A DNA stretch of 9,462 bases. Origin: Candidatus Heimdallarchaeota archaeon. GTDB taxonomy: Archaea > Asgardarchaeota > Heimdallarchaeia > Heimdallarchaeales > Heimdallarchaeaceae. Within the stretch, counting starts at the first letter, position 1. Each line of letters starts with the position of its first letter. Below are positions 7,099 through 9,462 of this stretch, piece by piece. Made by a program: the position numbers and the translations under genes. The notes under the pieces were generated by a model. The model had not been told where the DNA came from. It saw nothing but the letters and a program-made list of their open reading frames with translations, and ran no database searches. The stretch spans positions 1 through 9,462 of the forward strand of contig JAGLOH010000059.1 in the NCBI GenBank assembly GCA_023139025.1, read 5' to 3'.

Positions 7099-7836
7099 AT
7101 GTCACTTGAACCCAAAAGAGCATACAAAATTGTTTTAATTGGCGATCCAGAGGTTGGCAAGACATCAATTCGTAGAAAATATATGGGAAAGTCATTTCGA
7201 GCTGATTATCTCAAAACTCTTGGTGCTGACTTCGCAGCTCAGAAAGTGGTTGTTGAAGGAGAATCTGTGCTTCTGACAATATGGGATCTTGCAGGTCAAT
7301 CAATCTTTCATGGAATGAGATCATCCTTCTACCATGGGTGTAAATGTGCACTTGTAGTGTTTGATGTAACTAATCCTAAATCTTTAGAAAATTGCTACAA
7401 ATGGGCACAAGAAGCATCAAATTATTCTAAGAACTCTCTAAAAAACATCTATCTTATTGGAAATAAAATAGACCTCGAAGATGATAGATTAGTACAACCT
7501 GAAGATATAGAAGCGGTAGCTCAGCAGTTCAGGGAATCGCTGAGTTTCCCAGTAGAATTATATGAAACATCTGCATTAACTGGTGAAAATATTGTTGAGC
7601 TTTTTGAAAATATGAGTAGAAGGCTAATTATTGGTGATGATAAAAAGGAAGAGCAGATGGAAGTACAGGAAATCGAGAAAGCTCCTGAAATAGAACAACA
7701 AACTCAAACTGAATCAACCAAAACTGATGAGTCAATAGGGAAAATTGTACAAATGCTAGAAAAACTGGAAAATAAAATGTCCAACCTTCACAATGATTTG
7801 AATGAAGTGAAAAAGATAATTAGCGACTTGAAATAA
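7099..7836 (+). CDS. Rab/Ras-like small GTPase with C-terminal coiled coil
   Basis: 245 residues from ATG 7099, with purine-rich AGGCAGGG a few bases upstream. All five G-boxes are intact: P-loop GDPEVGKT (15-22), switch I Thr (TLGADF, T40), G3 WDLAGQ (62-67, with the catalytic Gln Q67), G4 NKID (122-125) and G5 ETSA (156-159). The FYHGCKCALVVFDVTN stretch (77-92) is typical of Rab-like proteins, so this should be an active GTP switch. After the G domain (to about 178) comes an acidic, Gln-rich linker and then a regular heptad pattern (I213, V217, L220, L223, M227, L230, L234, V237, I240, L244). This indicates a coiled coil that may form a dimer or recruit a partner. No terminal cysteine is present, so eukaryote-style prenylation is not possible. 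Asgard archaea are known for many such GTPases; the specific process served here is unknown. It has its own TATA-like box. Confidence 0.95.
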   Translation: MSLEPKRAYKIVLIGDPEVGKTSIRRKYMGKSFRADYLKTLGADFAAQKVVVEGESVLLTIWDLAGQSIFHGMRSSFYHGCKCALVVFDVTNPKSLENCYKWAQEASNYSKNSLKNIYLIGNKIDLEDDRLVQPEDIEAVAQQFRESLSFPVELYETSALTGENIVELFENMSRRLIIGDDKKEEQMEVQEIEKAPEIEQQTQTESTKTDESIGKIVQMLEKLENKMSNLHNDLNEVKKIISDLK

Positions 7837-7909
7837 GTCAAGTTAAAGAGCTTACTTACATAGGTTGAAGTATAACGTTCTGAGAATACATTCTTGAGCA
7901 ATTATTTGG

Positions 7910-7926
7910 TTTTTGAGACTCAAAAA
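7910..7926. repeat. 17-base palindrome, possible operator or 3' hairpin
   Basis: TTTTTGAG (7910-7917) and CTCAAAAA (7919-7926) are perfect inverted copies around a single central A. It lies about 75 bases after the GTPase stop and about 45 bases upstream of the TATA-like region of the surface-protein gene. The one-base centre suits a dimeric DNA-binding protein; as RNA it would form a seven-pair A/U-rich hairpin with a three-base loop. Which role it plays, if any, is undecided. Confidence 0.45.
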
Positions 7927-7966
7927 TTCAACACTCTTTTATTAATAGCATATATTATTACATAAT

Positions 7967-7983
7967 ACTTTTATATTATATAA
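7967..7983 (+). promoter_or_regulatory. TATA-like promoter region of the surface-protein operon
   Basis: ACTTTTATATTATATAA contains a TATA-like core and a 13-base palindrome (TTATAT-T-ATATAA, 7971-7983). Typical archaeal spacing puts the transcription start near 7998-8006, at or just inside the hairpin at 7998-8015. A second AT-only inverted repeat (TATTAT-TAC-ATAATA, 7953-7967) precedes it, which could be chance in such AT-rich DNA. Confidence 0.5.
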
Positions 7984-7997
7984 TGCTGAATTAATTA

Positions 7998-8015
7998 GCT
8001 TACAACGATGTAAGC
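7998..8015 (+). promoter_or_regulatory. Perfect 7-bp hairpin in the 5' leader of the surface-protein gene
   Basis: GCTTACA (7998-8004) pairs perfectly with TGTAAGC (8009-8015) around the tetraloop ACGA. The stem ends three bases before the ribosome binding site (GGTGA, 8019-8023). Given the predicted transcription start, it would sit at the very 5' end of the mRNA. It may stabilise the transcript, tune translation, or act as a DNA operator. Confidence 0.5.
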
Positions 8016-8018
8016 AAA

Positions 8019-8023
8019 GGTGA
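8019..8023 (+). promoter_or_regulatory. Ribosome binding site of the surface-protein gene
   Basis: GGTGA, complementary to the 3' end of archaeal 16S rRNA, is eight bases before ATG 8032. It is one of only two clear Shine-Dalgarno sites in the window and fixes the start. Confidence 0.75.
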
Positions 8024-8031
8024 AATAAAAA

Positions 8032-9216
8032 ATGAATAAGAAAGGACTAATTTTAATTTTCCTTTTTGTAGTATCTACTGTCGGATTTGTTGCTTTATCA
8101 AATGCAGCAACTGACGACAACAAAGTAGACGTCATAATCAACTACGTACCATCAGCTTATGTAGACATGGGCTATTGTTGGGTTGAATTTGACGCAAGAT
8201 TCTTAGATGACAATACCGTCTTTGGTGAAAACGACGTCATTAGTTTTTCATTCTCCTACGATGTTGCAATTGAAGCTTGGTTCGGAGCCGTTGCCCCAGG
8301 TGGTGGACTCCAAACTGATGAATGGTTCTTTGAACCCCAAAATAACTGGACAGCCGGTTATACAGGAACCGATCTTTACAATTCAACTCGATTTACAGGA
8401 ACAATGGATGTTATACTCGATGGATATGACATGGGTATGAGCAACTTCGACGTTGGTGCAGATGGAGGAACCTATCAAGATATTCCAATACAATTGGATA
8501 TAGGATGGCACTATCTGACAATAACCGCTTCGGAATTGGTATCTGATGCAAATCACACAGAATGGTCTTGGACCTATTCTTCTGATTCAAAGAGATTCTA
8601 TGTTGGAGAAAACAAAGATGTCATTCCAACATTAGTAGTAGCCGCATACTTCAATGATGTAAGTGTTACTGCTAATCAAGTAGCTTCTCAAGATTTGCCA
8701 TCTCAAGGATATAATATTACAGATTGGTTAGACGCTCCAAGACCTGTTGCTGAAGCAGTATTTGCAACACAGTACTCAATTGATGTCGAAGGTACTAACG
8801 TCACACAAGTCACTACTAGCATAGAGGCTAACTTCAACGCTTCAGATTCAAATCTAAATCTTGTCGCTAACATATATGGTGTTGTTATTGACAATATCTA
8901 TGAAATGGGTCCAATGACTTACATGTGGATAGTAAACAATGGTGAAATGGATATAGCAAATGATACTTACGAACCTGAAACATTAACTGGTTTAAACGTA
9001 GGACAGAATTATGTATACTTCCTCGTATACGGATTCGCAGCAGATGATATCGCACTAGATTACGGACACGCCGCACCAAGATTACAAGTAGACACAGCAA
9101 TATTCAACATATGGATTGGCGACTTACCAGAATCAACTGGTTTGGGCTTCGGCATACTTATAAGTGTCTCAATACTCGGGCTAGCAGCCGCACTATTCGT
9201 GCGTCGTAGAAAATAA
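8032..9216 (+). CDS. Secreted surface protein with C-terminal membrane anchor (PGF-CTERM-like), predicted N-glycosylated
   Basis: 394 residues from ATG 8032, fixed by GGTGA. Residues 1-26 form a Sec signal peptide (KK, then a hydrophobic core, ending SNAA). The C-terminus has the sorting/anchor layout: an STGLGFG entry (368-374), a hydrophobic helix to about 390 and RRRK at the end, like PGF-CTERM-type proteins processed by archaeosortases, although the strict PGF triplet is absent. The exposed middle (27-365) is acidic and rich in aromatic and beta-strand residues. It holds seven N-glycosylation sequons (N105, N117, N174, N228, N256, N269, N310), so it is probably a cell-surface glycoprotein. 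I recognise no enzymatic motif. Codon use leans more to C-ending codons (GAC, AAC, TTC) than the upstream genes, which together with the strong ribosome binding site suggests high expression. It lies 17 bases upstream of a substrate-binding protein gene and may assist that transporter. Confidence 0.85.
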   Translation: MNKKGLILIFLFVVSTVGFVALSNAATDDNKVDVIINYVPSAYVDMGYCWVEFDARFLDDNTVFGENDVISFSFSYDVAIEAWFGAVAPGGGLQTDEWFFEPQNNWTAGYTGTDLYNSTRFTGTMDVILDGYDMGMSNFDVGADGGTYQDIPIQLDIGWHYLTITASELVSDANHTEWSWTYSSDSKRFYVGENKDVIPTLVVAAYFNDVSVTANQVASQDLPSQGYNITDWLDAPRPVAEAVFATQYSIDVEGTNVTQVTTSIEANFNASDSNLNLVANIYGVVIDNIYEMGPMTYMWIVNNGEMDIANDTYEPETLTGLNVGQNYVYFLVYGFAADDIALDYGHAAPRLQVDTAIFNIWIGDLPESTGLGFGILISVSILGLAAALFVRRRK

Positions 9217-9221
9217 TATTA

Positions 9222-9227
9222 GGTGAG
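9222..9227 (+). promoter_or_regulatory. Ribosome binding site of the substrate-binding protein gene
   Basis: GGTGAG lies six bases before ATG 9234 in the 17-base gap after the surface-protein stop. It supports both the start and co-transcription with the upstream gene. Confidence 0.7.
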
Positions 9228-9233
9228 CTTAAA

Positions 9234-9462
9234 ATGAAGAAAAAACCAATAATTTTCGCACTTTTTATTCTCTCTAGCTTGATCGTGATGAGTGCATTTA
9301 ATACAAATACCATAGCACAGCAACAACCCATCGCAAATTTAACATTCAAAACAAACGGCGGTGGAGTTAGGCCAGATTATGGATTGTACATTGCACAATA
9401 CTTGCGAGATATAGGTATTGAAGTAGAAGTCAAAGTAGAAGAATGGGTAGTATTCCTAGGAA
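9234..9462 (+). CDS. ABC transporter substrate-binding protein (peptide/family 5-like), N-terminal part only
   Basis: The frame runs off the window end; 76 residues are visible. ATG 9234 follows GGTGAG. Residues 1-28 are a signal peptide (KKK, hydrophobic core, ending NTIA before QQQ), with no lipobox cysteine. After one sequon (N35), residues 46-76 (RPDYGLYIAQYLRDIGIEVEVKVEEW, given here in part by its key positions D48, Y49, Y56, L57, G61) resemble the segment of family 5 solute-binding proteins where a helix (AQxLRDIGI) precedes a strand (EVEVKVEEW). These proteins catch oligopeptides, dipeptides or nickel outside the cell and hand them to Opp/Dpp-type permeases. Permease and ATPase genes would be expected just beyond the window. 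Since the solute-binding core is not visible, the substrate is unknown, and the assignment rests on a short stretch. Confidence 0.8.
   Translation, partial: MKKKPIIFALFILSSLIVMSAFNTNTIAQQQPIANLTFKTNGGGVRPDYGLYIAQYLRDIGIEVEVKVEEWVVFLG

Noticed and set aside
7837..8031. Possible small RNA gene or riboswitch in the longest intergenic stretch
   Set aside because: Apart from the short inverted repeats and TATA-like elements listed, no tRNA, C/D-box or known riboswitch pattern is visible.
8207..8440. 77-codon plus-strand frame inside the surface-protein gene
   Set aside because: It is out of frame within a well-supported gene and has no ribosome binding site or recognisable sequence.
9158..9349. 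Minus-strand frame across the surface-protein/substrate-binding gene junction
   Set aside because: It overlaps the anchor helix, the ribosome binding site and the signal peptide of two plus-strand genes; its hydrophobicity mirrors those segments.

Overview
The window reads as an AT-rich archaeal chromosome segment, most likely from an Asgard archaeon (Promethearchaeota). Evidence for archaea is TATA-like boxes in front of several genes, TTG/GTG starts, a class III (prepilin) signal peptide of archaeal type, and a surface protein with a PGF-CTERM-like tail. Evidence for Asgard is two Ras-superfamily small GTPase genes, one close to eukaryotic Rab/Ras in every G-box. The exact Asgard lineage cannot be fixed from this sequence alone.

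Layout (all genes on the + strand): (1) 1-1587, 3' part of an SF2 helicase with a DUF1998-type four-cysteine C-terminus (MrfA/Hrq1-like); (2) 1711-2124, an unrecognised small helical protein; (3) 2226-3140, a winged-helix-like domain fused to a degenerate Ras-like GTPase; (4) 3225-4889, a multi-pass GT-C-type glycosyltransferase; (5) 5008-5586, a type IV pilin-like protein; (6) 5652-7004, an M20 metallopeptidase/deacylase; (7) 7099-7836, a canonical Rab-like GTPase with a C-terminal coiled coil; (8) 8032-9216, a secreted, sequon-rich, C-terminally anchored surface protein; (9) 9234-9462, the start of an ABC-transporter substrate-binding protein.

Most genes are separated by 65-195 bases and several have their own TATA-like element, so this looks like a row of single-gene units. 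The exception is the last pair, which is 17 bases apart with clear GGTGA-type ribosome binding sites and probably forms an operon for surface peptide/solute capture. No gene-free stretch exceeds 300 bases. The longest, 7837-8031, holds an 8-bp palindrome, a TATA-like region and a perfect 7-bp hairpin just ahead of the surface-protein ribosome binding site. I saw no tRNA, rRNA, CRISPR array or mobile element.

The functional themes are surface biology (GT-C enzyme, pilin, anchored glycoprotein, substrate-binding protein) and small-GTPase biology. The most unusual item is the degenerate GTPase at 2226-3140. Aligned to the canonical one 4 kb downstream, it has lost the Mg2+-binding Ser/Thr of the P-loop, the switch I Thr and the DxxGQ Gly and Gln, yet keeps the P-loop Lys and the guanine-recognition TKxD.
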